Shown here one piece after another: positions 16,186 to 23,378 of a stretch of DNA of 64,000 nt. Positions within the stretch are counted from its first letter, which is position 1, and each line of letters begins with the position of its first letter. The notes beneath the pieces are model-generated. The model saw only the letters and a program-made list of their open reading frames with translations. It did no database searches and was not told where the DNA came from. Source of the stretch: a virus; the IMG/VR virus record IMGVR_UViG_3300025168_000072, positions 1 through 64,000 of that record; one strand, 5' to 3'. Made by a program: the position numbers and the translations under genes.

Positions 16186-17415
16186 ATGGTAGCATACGAA
16201 CAGATGATAGAAAAAGTGGCCGGACAGATTAAAACAACCGTAGAAGCATTATCGGCAAAGGCCGATTTGCTTTTGGCACAAGAAGGTGCAGGTTGGGAAG
16301 CCGCCGGTAAGAATGAAGAACAGCGAAAGGTTTTGGCTCTACGAGTAGCGGCCCGACAAATCTCAAGCGAAAAGGCAAAACTGACCCGTAGTGGTGCTAC
16401 TCTCTTTGAGGGTATGTTCGCATCCGTTCCCCGTGAAAAGGATTGGGCGAAGATGGCTTACAACAAGATGAAGAACACTCTCGCAACTATGGATGAATCA
16501 GGTCGTTTGGCCCTTGTTGAACAAGGTGCTATTGTTCTTTACGAGAACAACCACGACGGCACTTACACTCGACACTCCAACCCTTCTTTAATGGCAAAAC
16601 AAACTTTTGAAGAAGGCTCAACCTCCGCCGACATTACTTCTCTCCCACCTCGACAAATGGACTTGGATGCAAACACATCCTTCTCTTTGATTTGGGATAA
16701 AAATAACATGACCTTTGCTAATGGTAATGCCAACTTCAAATACGGCTCAAACAGACCGCTTGAAGAACTCGACCGAACATGCTTGTTCTTGGGTCGAAAG
16801 CAAGGAACAAACGATGACCCTGAAATGATTGAAGTTCGCCTCTCCGGTGAACAGGCTAAAATCCAATTCCCGACATTTGTTTGCGGAACCATCGGTTTGA
16901 AACCTGCGGCTAAAGCAGGTCTTTGTTACGGCTCTAAGGCTACTGCCTTTACTGCCGATGACTCGGTGATGGATATTTTCTCCGCCCCGCCTCTCATGCT
17001 TGACGACGACGGCTCTCCGGTCGGACTTGTCGCTGATTGGCTCGGTAACAACCTGAAACCTTCTATCGAATCGTGTGGTAAAGCATACGCCGAACTCGAC
17101 CAAAAGGCAAAGTGGAACACTCTCTTCGGAACTATTGTCGAAGTCGTTCACATTGACCCACGCGAAAACGGTGGCTTCATCGTTTCTCTTGGCGACACTG
17201 ACATTATGAGCGAGGCCGAAGTAGTCTCTCTCTATGTCCCTGCCGACCAAGAAGGTGAAGTGGACTTCGGAGTTGGTTCGGAACTACTCATCGTTGGCTC
17301 TCCTTGGATTACCCGTGAAGAAGAACTTCGATTCATGGTGAACTCATGGTGGTGTGTCAATCGAATCGCACCTATGGCCGACACTGAAACAGTAGACGGC
17401 GACGGTTGGGATTGA
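16186..17415 (+). CDS. Candidate single-stranded DNA-binding protein (OB-fold)
   Basis: 409 residues. The N-terminal 110 residues are helical; the rest is beta-rich with two segments that look like OB folds (about 185-250 and 300-385, the latter WNTLFGTIVEVVHIDP...GGFIVSLGD). The acidic tail (DTETVDGDGWD) resembles the acidic C-termini of SSBs. Position between clamp loader and chaperonin fits a replication role. Family membership was not confirmed. GTG at 16177 is an alternative start; GGAAGTGA favours 16186. Confidence 0.45.
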   Translation: MVAYEQMIEKVAGQIKTTVEALSAKADLLLAQEGAGWEAAGKNEEQRKVLALRVAARQISSEKAKLTRSGATLFEGMFASVPREKDWAKMAYNKMKNTLATMDESGRLALVEQGAIVLYENNHDGTYTRHSNPSLMAKQTFEEGSTSADITSLPPRQMDLDANTSFSLIWDKNNMTFANGNANFKYGSNRPLEELDRTCLFLGRKQGTNDDPEMIEVRLSGEQAKIQFPTFVCGTIGLKPAAKAGLCYGSKATAFTADDSVMDIFSAPPLMLDDDGSPVGLVADWLGNNLKPSIESCGKAYAELDQKAKWNTLFGTIVEVVHIDPRENGGFIVSLGDTDIMSEAEVVSLYVPADQEGEVDFGVGSELLIVGSPWITREEELRFMVNSWWCVNRIAPMADTETVDGDGWD

Positions 17416-17444
17416 AACAAACATAACTTCAGGGGGAAAAGTAA

Positions 17445-19016
17445 ATGTCAAATGTTATCAAAGAAGGAACTAAAGATGCTATGTATGCGGCGGTAGATGC
17501 TATCTCCGACGCTATCAGTGGCACTCTTGGCCCATGCGCTAAGACTGTTGTTGTTTCAGGAGACGGCACTCGCCCTCCGAGAATACTCAACGACGGTGTT
17601 TCTATCGTGAATGCTGTGCGTTCCGATGACCCCGCAACCCAAACGGCAATATCTCTTTTCCGCCAAATCAGTAACGAAGCGCAACAAGCATCCGGCGACG
17701 GCACTACGACCGCTACCGTTCTCGCTCGCGCTATGGTTGATTACTCCAAGACACATTATGATAGTTTAGACATAAAAGGAATACAGGCCGACTTAGATGT
17801 TATCCTTCACCACATAGAGAACTCTTCGGAGGAACTCGACATTGACAACGAAGACGACGAATCTCGCATACAAGCGGTCGCTACCATAGCGGCCAACAAC
17901 GATGAATACTTAGGTGAATTGATTAGCGATATGTTCATCAATACCGGTGTAGATTGTATGGTGAATTTGAAAGTCGGTAGTGAAGACTGTTCCTCATGGA
18001 GTAGAGAATCAGGGTTCAATATACCTGCCGGTTTCGCCTCTCCTATGTTCGCAAACACACCGAAGAAAGAATGTGTGTTTGACGACCCTCTTATCATCCT
18101 CGCTGACGAAGTGATTGAAGACTTCGACAAATTGACACCTGCTCTTGAAGTGGCTATCGAAAACAGTAGACCAATTGTTTTCATGGTGAACGACATTAAA
18201 GGAATTGCGTTGTCGAATCTAATTGCTAATACATTAGGGGGAATAGTAAATGCTTGTGCTATCCGAATGCCGAAAGGTGGTTACGATAGTGCGGCTTGGT
18301 TCAAAGATACCCAAGTGTTCTCCGGTTCGGGAACTCTCTTTATCGGGTTCGGTGAAGATGACCCATTGGGTATTCAAAATGCTAAGGCAGGTTCAGGACA
18401 CTTCGGAACTTGTGATAGAATTATCGTAAAAGAAAAGACTACGCATTTGATTCTCTCTCAAGAAAGTAAGACTCAAGAATACAGAATCTCTATGGCCGAA
18501 CACTTCGGTGGTTTGGGTCTACAAGGCGACAATGCCGAGCATTCCTTCGACAAGGAAAAGATACTTACAAGAATGAGCCGCCTTAGCGGAACAGCCGCTA
18601 CAATCCATGTCGGCGGTGTAACCGAATTAGAAATCCGTGAAACGCGTGAGCGTATTGACGATGCCGTGAACGCTACTCGCCTCGCCCTCAAGGGTGGTGT
18701 TGTAGCCGGTGGCGGTTGGTGTCTTGTTCAGGTGTTGCGTGAAATTTACCACACCAATGAAGGTAGAGGTGTAAACAACTACAATATGTGGGTGGGTGTG
18801 CTTACTGCCCCTTACCGACAAATCCTAACCAACGCAGGGTTTGAACCTGTCATTAAAGACCACTTGACTTACAGATTCCTTGACGCTTTGACATTGGAGG
18901 ATTCAACAAAAGAAATCCTCGACCCAAAGCAGGTCGTCATCAACAGCCTAAAGGCGGCTGTGTCTATTGTTTCCCTAATACTTAACACCGATACAATGGT
19001 TATCGTTGGGGAATAA
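17445..19016 (+). CDS. groEL: GroEL-type (group I) chaperonin
   Basis: 523 residues (bacterial GroEL about 545). TLGPCAKTVVV (residues 28-38), SGDGTTTATVLARA (about 84-97, ATP site) and the C-terminal RMSRLSGTAATIHVGG, TELEIRETRERIDDAVNATR and GGVVAGGG are hallmark GroEL segments, not thermosome ones. The Gly/Met-rich tail is absent; it ends TDTMVIVGE. It probably folds viral capsid or replication proteins. No GroES-like gene was recognised, so it may use a host co-chaperonin or act without one. AGGGGG precedes the ATG. Confidence 0.9.
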   Translation: MSNVIKEGTKDAMYAAVDAISDAISGTLGPCAKTVVVSGDGTRPPRILNDGVSIVNAVRSDDPATQTAISLFRQISNEAQQASGDGTTTATVLARAMVDYSKTHYDSLDIKGIQADLDVILHHIENSSEELDIDNEDDESRIQAVATIAANNDEYLGELISDMFINTGVDCMVNLKVGSEDCSSWSRESGFNIPAGFASPMFANTPKKECVFDDPLIILADEVIEDFDKLTPALEVAIENSRPIVFMVNDIKGIALSNLIANTLGGIVNACAIRMPKGGYDSAAWFKDTQVFSGSGTLFIGFGEDDPLGIQNAKAGSGHFGTCDRIIVKEKTTHLILSQESKTQEYRISMAEHFGGLGLQGDNAEHSFDKEKILTRMSRLSGTAATIHVGGVTELEIRETRERIDDAVNATRLALKGGVVAGGGWCLVQVLREIYHTNEGRGVNNYNMWVGVLTAPYRQILTNAGFEPVIKDHLTYRFLDALTLEDSTKEILDPKQVVINSLKAAVSIVSLILNTDTMVIVGE

Positions 19017-19030
19017 CTACCCTTATATAG
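19013..19030 (+). promoter_or_regulatory. Class II promoter before the RecA-like gene
   Basis: TAACTACCCTTATATAG: the TATA centre is about 26 bp before the ATG at 19052, so the transcript is nearly leaderless even though GGAGAG lies between. Confidence 0.65.
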
Positions 19031-19051
19031 AATCAAATAGGAGAGAATAAT

Positions 19052-19993
19052 ATGTCGTGGAACACCAACAAAAAGACGAGCGCACCGACCCCTGAAAAGG
19101 TGGGGTTCGGCAAAGAATACTACCGAAATATGTTTGAGAACAATACGGCCCAATCCGTTCCTGTTCGCTGTGCTTTGGTTGCCAAAGAAAACTGTGCCAA
19201 GACCGGACTCGCTATCAGTCTGTCTCGCCAAGTAAACGCAAAGGGTAAAATCTATGTCATTGATGTAGACAACTCCGCTAAGGCCACCATTGATGAAGCA
19301 TACCCGAAAGACAAGGACATCATCGTTCTACCTCTTTTGGATGAGCGAGACGACTCAATTTTCAATGAGGATTCGACCGTTGATTATGCGGCCCTCACTG
19401 ACAAAATGAATATGTATACGAACATTATTGCCGAGAAAATCAAAGAAGGTGAAAACATTACCGGAATAGTATTTGACGGTGGTTCAACTTATCTCAAGTG
19501 GTGTGAACACGCTATGACTGCTGTTCTACTACGCAAAGGAACAATCAAAGAAGAAGGTGATGCTTTCAACCAGAAGGAATGGCGAACCCGAAATCAACTG
19601 TTCCGCCAAACCATGACTCGACTTCATGGACTCGCTGTGCCTTCGGTGTTCTTTACTTTTCACCTAAAGGATGTCTCAAATTATGTAGACAATGGTTCCG
19701 GTGGTAAAGTGCTAATGAAGATTGGCGACAAACCTGATTGGGACAAAGGCACTATGCGTTTGTTCTCTCAACAGATATTCCTTGCTCGATACATGAAGAA
19801 GGCCGACTCCGCCGTTGGTGTCAAGGCCGACCCAACGCTCAAGAACACTGACGATTGGGTTGTCAAGGCGACCCTTGAAGAAATCAAAGGTAAGCACATG
19901 CAAATGGTCGGAGAAACACACACTATCCTTTCAGTTATTAAGGGTAAAGTAAAGTGGGATGGACTACCTATGCTTACATGGGGTGATGAATAA
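19052..19993 (+). CDS. RecA-like/Sak4-type ATPase with degenerate P-loop
   Basis: 313 residues. It has the layout of phage AAA_24/Sak4-like RecA-fold ATPases: a nucleotide-binding loop AKENCAKTGLAISLSR (about 50-65, with KT but lacking the usual glycines), a strand VIDVDN, Walker B GIVFDGGS (about 145) and PSVFFTFHLKDV (about 205). Expected to act in strand annealing or recombination coupled to replication. It overlaps the next gene by 1 bp. Confidence 0.6.
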   Translation: MSWNTNKKTSAPTPEKVGFGKEYYRNMFENNTAQSVPVRCALVAKENCAKTGLAISLSRQVNAKGKIYVIDVDNSAKATIDEAYPKDKDIIVLPLLDERDDSIFNEDSTVDYAALTDKMNMYTNIIAEKIKEGENITGIVFDGGSTYLKWCEHAMTAVLLRKGTIKEEGDAFNQKEWRTRNQLFRQTMTRLHGLAVPSVFFTFHLKDVSNYVDNGSGGKVLMKIGDKPDWDKGTMRLFSQQIFLARYMKKADSAVGVKADPTLKNTDDWVVKATLEEIKGKHMQMVGETHTILSVIKGKVKWDGLPMLTWGDE

Positions 19994-20253
19994 TGTCGAA
20001 TAAAGATGACGAACTTACTTCTTTGCTTGTGTCGAATATCGAATTGATAGGAACTCGACTTGACCTAATCAACGAGAGGATGGAGAGAATGATGAAGCGT
20101 GTAGAATCGCTTGAAATCGACAACCTCCCGTTGAACGATGTCAATTTGTTGAAACAAGCCGTCGAAGAAATCCAACAGGAATACGAAGCACCGGCAACTC
20201 GATTCACATATCATGTGCCATCCGTCTTCAACAAGAAGGGGGCTAAACAATGA
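19993..20253 (+). CDS. Small coiled-coil protein
   Basis: 86 residues. Residues 8-60 are a heptad-like amphipathic helix (SNIELIGTRLDLINERMERMM); the C-terminus is basic. Unknown function. Sits between the RecA-like ATPase and the second clamp-like protein with overlapping starts and stops. Confidence 0.5.
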   Translation: MSNKDDELTSLLVSNIELIGTRLDLINERMERMMKRVESLEIDNLPLNDVNLLKQAVEEIQQEYEAPATRFTYHVPSVFNKKGAKQ

Positions 20254-21080
20254 ACATCAGTAACAATTCCCTGAAACACATGCTCATCACGACCAAGCGA
20301 AAGCAAACGGTCGCAGGTAAAGCGCAGTCGCAGGTGGAGTCTTGTTTGTTGAAGGTAGAGGCTAACATTGCTTCTATCACTTCTCTCACTAAGGACTTGA
20401 CCGGACTTACGCATGTTCAATGTGATGCTAACGGTTACGATTGGAACGGAACATTCCCTATTCCTGACATTGACCGAGTGCTTGGTATCTTGGCCCTTCA
20501 CGGTGCTAATGTAGAACTTGCTTACAATGCCGGTAAAAATAAATTGGTATTCAAAAGTGGTTCTAAACAAACAACCCTCGACGCTTCTCCTGATGCTTTG
20601 GCGTTCTCACATAGCCAAGATACAATTAGCGACCATACAAGCCGCAGTAATGACCTCGCAGGGCGTATCAACGCTATGGGTGGAGTCTACACTACTGCCG
20701 ACGGTAACGAGATACAGTCAATCGCTTGTTACACTGTTAATTCTACTGAAATGTTTGAAGCACTACGATGCGATAACATGAACGGACAGAAGTTTAACCG
20801 TTATACTTTTTCGGGTGAAGACAAAGGACTTAGCGTTCTTGTTGGCGACCCATCTATCGGCGGAGAAACCTTGACCGCAATACAGGTTGAAGGTCTTTCA
20901 CCGGTTGAACCGAAGGCTTGGGAATGGTCTTTCGACGGTGGACTTGATGAATTGTTCAAGCAATTTTCAGGCCCCTGCAACATCCACATATTTGACTTTA
21001 CAGAACACGGACAAGGAATGCGTATGGCTATTGGTTTTCACAACGGCTGTTGGGCTTTTCAGTCCGGTATTCTTGAATGA
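20250..21080 (+). CDS. Second sliding-clamp-like protein (gp45-like pattern)
   Basis: 276 residues. IDRVLGILALHGANVELAY (about 72-90) resembles the LNGFLGILSLVNDDAEIS segment of the T4 clamp gp45 that I recall. The two-half beta-alpha arrangement, with a C-terminal LDELFKQFSGPCNIHIFD and MAIGFHNGCWAF, also fits a DNA-clamp fold. If correct, the virus has two clamps (the other at 2586). The similarity was judged by eye only. Confidence 0.45.
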   Translation: MNISNNSLKHMLITTKRKQTVAGKAQSQVESCLLKVEANIASITSLTKDLTGLTHVQCDANGYDWNGTFPIPDIDRVLGILALHGANVELAYNAGKNKLVFKSGSKQTTLDASPDALAFSHSQDTISDHTSRSNDLAGRINAMGGVYTTADGNEIQSIACYTVNSTEMFEALRCDNMNGQKFNRYTFSGEDKGLSVLVGDPSIGGETLTAIQVEGLSPVEPKAWEWSFDGGLDELFKQFSGPCNIHIFDFTEHGQGMRMAIGFHNGCWAFQSGILE

Positions 21081-21523
21081 TGCTAACATGGGAGGGGATT
21101 CGGTTGTCGAAAGATGATGAAAAGGTGCTTAACAATCCTCCACAAATGGATTCTGCGGGGAACTCGGTTTTCGCCTCGCGCACATCCTCCCGCCATTTAG
21201 CAAACGGTCTACGCAACGGCACTATGATGAAGTCGCTGACCCAAAATCAATCCTTTGAATTGGTAGAGGCACTACACGGTCATGTCTCAAGTAGAAAATT
21301 GTATTTGAAAGTAGCATGTTTGGCTGTTCTAAAATACGATTCTTCAGGAGAGCCTTTGTCTCCGGCGGAGGTAGCGAACCGTTCTCGTAAATATACTCAA
21401 AAGAACTGCACTATGTCGCCAAGAACATGCGCGAGCGTCTTGGCTATGTTGAGTCGCTTGGGTCTTATTGGTAGAACTCCACGAAAACCGTTTCATTATT
21501 GGTGGGGTGTAGATGGAAATTGA
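21077..21523 (+). CDS. Winged-helix-like hypothetical protein
   Basis: 148 residues. The C-terminal half (YLKVACLAVLKYD...SPAEVANRSRKYT...SPRTCASVLAMLSRLGLIGR) has the helix-turn-helix and wing pattern of a wHTH. It overlaps the preceding gene (ATGA) and the methyltransferase that follows. Probably a DNA-binding protein. Confidence 0.5.
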   Translation: MMLTWEGIRLSKDDEKVLNNPPQMDSAGNSVFASRTSSRHLANGLRNGTMMKSLTQNQSFELVEALHGHVSSRKLYLKVACLAVLKYDSSGEPLSPAEVANRSRKYTQKNCTMSPRTCASVLAMLSRLGLIGRTPRKPFHYWWGVDGN

Positions 21524-22667
21524 TATTCTAAACGGCGACTGCATAGAAATGATGAAGAGTCTACCGGATAACTGCGTAGATACCTGCATTACCTCTCCGC
21601 CTTATTGGGGTCTTCGTGACTACGGAGGCGGCGGTAAGGTTTGGGGGGGCGACCCTGAATGCGAATGTGATTGGGAGGGTTACGAGCGACCGAGTGAAAA
21701 TACCCGTAATAATAACAATTCACTACAATTGAAATCCGCATATTGGGAACCTCAAGAACAGGCTAACTGTAAACACTGTGATGCTTGGTTCGGACAACTC
21801 GGACTTGAGCCGACCATAGAACAGTATGTTAAAAATATGGTAGAAGTATTCTCTCATGTTCACCGAATTCTCAAACCCGAAGGCACACTATGGTTGAATC
21901 TCGGTGATTCATACGCGAGTGGAAAAAGTAGATACTCTACTAAGAATAACACTATTGCCGGTGGCGGAAAACATGAGAAATTTGGCTCACTACAAGAGGG
22001 CAACAGGCCCGATGTAAAGTCTCATCCCGTTCTCAAGGACAAGGATTTGGTCGGCGTTCCTTGGAGGGTCGCATTTGCACTACAAGAAGCCGGTTGGTGG
22101 CTACGACAAGACATCATATGGGCCAAGCCCAATTGTATGCCTGAATCGGTCAAAGACCGTTGCACCAAGAACCATGAATATATGTTCCTTCTCACTAAGT
22201 CTCACAAGTATTACTTCGACAACGAGGCTATCAAAGAAAATACGGTAAAAAAAGCCGACAAGAGAAAGTCGGCGTTTACCTATGCCGACAACGAAGAATG
22301 GGCTAAGGACAAAGACGCATCCAGAATCAGTAAGGCGAAGGGGATTGCCGAAGCGAGAACTAAGAATTACGCTAAAAGAAACAAGCGTAGTGTTTGGTGG
22401 GTCGGCCCGAAACCATTCCCCGAAGCACACTTCGCCGTATTCCCTATCGAACTGATTGAACCCTGCATCCTCGCCGGTAGTCCGGTCGGAGGAACGGTGT
22501 TTGACCCCTTCGGTGGTTCAGGCACTACTGCCATTGCCGCTATCAAGCATGGTCGCAACGCTATCCTTACAGAATTAAGCGAAAAGTATATCGAGATTGC
22601 CGAGAAGCGGATTGCCGACTTCAAAGCGCAACAAGGACTTGACAAGAAGAATGTTCAGTGGTTGTAA
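21513..22667 (+). CDS. DNA methyltransferase, SPPY type (N4-cytosine or N6-adenine)
   Basis: 384 residues. The catalytic motif IV is TSPPYWGLRDYG (about residue 27) at the N-terminus, and the AdoMet motif I is PFGGSGTTAIAA near the C-terminus (about 332), so it is a beta-class enzyme. The S in SPPY favours N4-cytosine. FALQEAGWWLRQDIIWAKPN is the typical motif VIII region. Cys clusters at 50-90 suggest a zinc insert. It ends DKKNVQWL, the shared tail. No restriction partner is seen. Confidence 0.9.
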   Translation: MEIDILNGDCIEMMKSLPDNCVDTCITSPPYWGLRDYGGGGKVWGGDPECECDWEGYERPSENTRNNNNSLQLKSAYWEPQEQANCKHCDAWFGQLGLEPTIEQYVKNMVEVFSHVHRILKPEGTLWLNLGDSYASGKSRYSTKNNTIAGGGKHEKFGSLQEGNRPDVKSHPVLKDKDLVGVPWRVAFALQEAGWWLRQDIIWAKPNCMPESVKDRCTKNHEYMFLLTKSHKYYFDNEAIKENTVKKADKRKSAFTYADNEEWAKDKDASRISKAKGIAEARTKNYAKRNKRSVWWVGPKPFPEAHFAVFPIELIEPCILAGSPVGGTVFDPFGGSGTTAIAAIKHGRNAILTELSEKYIEIAEKRIADFKAQQGLDKKNVQWL

Positions 22668-22822
22668 TGTCTACCGGCAACGCCCGTAAATGTCTCCGCA
22701 GGTGTAGTGGGTGTGGTAGAACAATGATAACTAAGTCTACATCACACCGACCTTGGATTAACGGTAAAAGATACCAATGTGGAATTTGGCGAGTGGCCGA
22801 CAAAGAAAGAAGAATACTTTAA
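22667..22822 (+). CDS. Zinc-binding mini-protein
   Basis: 51 residues, very basic, with C-R-R-C-S-G-C (residues 9-16) and one more Cys. The start shares a base with the preceding stop (TAATG). Function unknown. Confidence 0.5.
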   Translation: MSTGNARKCLRRCSGCGRTMITKSTSHRPWINGKRYQCGIWRVADKERRIL

Positions 22823-22842
22823 TTGGGTTTATAGGGTTCATA

Positions 22843-22863
22843 GATAACTCTTATATACGCCGC
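22843..22863 (+). promoter_or_regulatory. Class II promoter before 22881
   Basis: ATAACTCTTATATACGCCGCC; TATA about 26 bp upstream of the ATG at 22881, so the transcript is predicted leaderless. Resembles the PolB promoter at 23341. Confidence 0.65.
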
Positions 22864-22880
22864 CATTAGTGGTATTATTC

Positions 22881-23189
22881 ATGGTAACTGTAAACCTCGA
22901 CGGGGCAAGACATAATATCCCCGTAACGCTTGAAGAAATGAACAAAGAAAAATTGGTTTATCACACTATGCCGAGTGGCGAACAAGTAGTGATAAATGTG
23001 TCATACAATGTCATACCTGACAAACCAATGTATCGCGATGCTCAATGGTTGAACGAAGAATACACCGTCAAGGCACGAACAATTCAATCAATAGCAAGTC
23101 AATTCGGTTTGACCCCTATGAGTATTCACGGATGGCTCAAAAAGTTAGACATCCCTACCAGAAGTCGTGGTCGTCGGAAGGGTCTTTGA
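22881..23189 (+). CDS. HTH DNA-binding protein
   Basis: 102 residues. QWLNEEYTVKARTIQSIASQ then FGLTPMSIHGWLKKLDIPTR is a clear homeodomain-like HTH of the kind found in phage regulators and HNH-associated proteins. The basic tail is SRGRRKGL. An in-frame GTG at 22869 lies too close to the TATA box to be used. Candidate regulator of replication genes. Confidence 0.65.
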   Translation: MVTVNLDGARHNIPVTLEEMNKEKLVYHTMPSGEQVVINVSYNVIPDKPMYRDAQWLNEEYTVKARTIQSIASQFGLTPMSIHGWLKKLDIPTRSRGRRKGL

Positions 23190-23344
23190 TGGTAAATTGT
23201 TGGTTCTGTAACGAAACAATGATTTGGGATAACGACTTTGAACCTATCGACATCGGCATGGCCGGTGAAGGTGTTGTTTCAATGTTGCATTGTAAATCGG
23301 AATCGTGCGACTGCAACGCATATTTTATCAAAACAACCGAATGA
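23189..23344 (+). CDS. Zinc-ribbon mini-protein
   Basis: 51 residues with CWFC near the N-terminus and C-x6-CDC near the C-terminus. Start and stop overlap (TGATG) with the HTH gene. It ends at the PolB promoter. Function unknown. Confidence 0.5.
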   Translation: MVNCWFCNETMIWDNDFEPIDIGMAGEGVVSMLHCKSESCDCNAYFIKTTE

Positions 23345-23363
23345 CTACCCTTATATACCCCCC
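23341..23363 (+). promoter_or_regulatory. Class II promoter of the DNA polymerase gene
   Basis: ATGACTACCCTTATATA followed by a C tract; TATA centre 25 bp before the ATG at 23379, so the transcript is predicted leaderless. Best example of the second promoter class; lacks ATTAGTCG. Confidence 0.7.
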
Positions 23364-23378
23364 CACTAATTGTTAATT

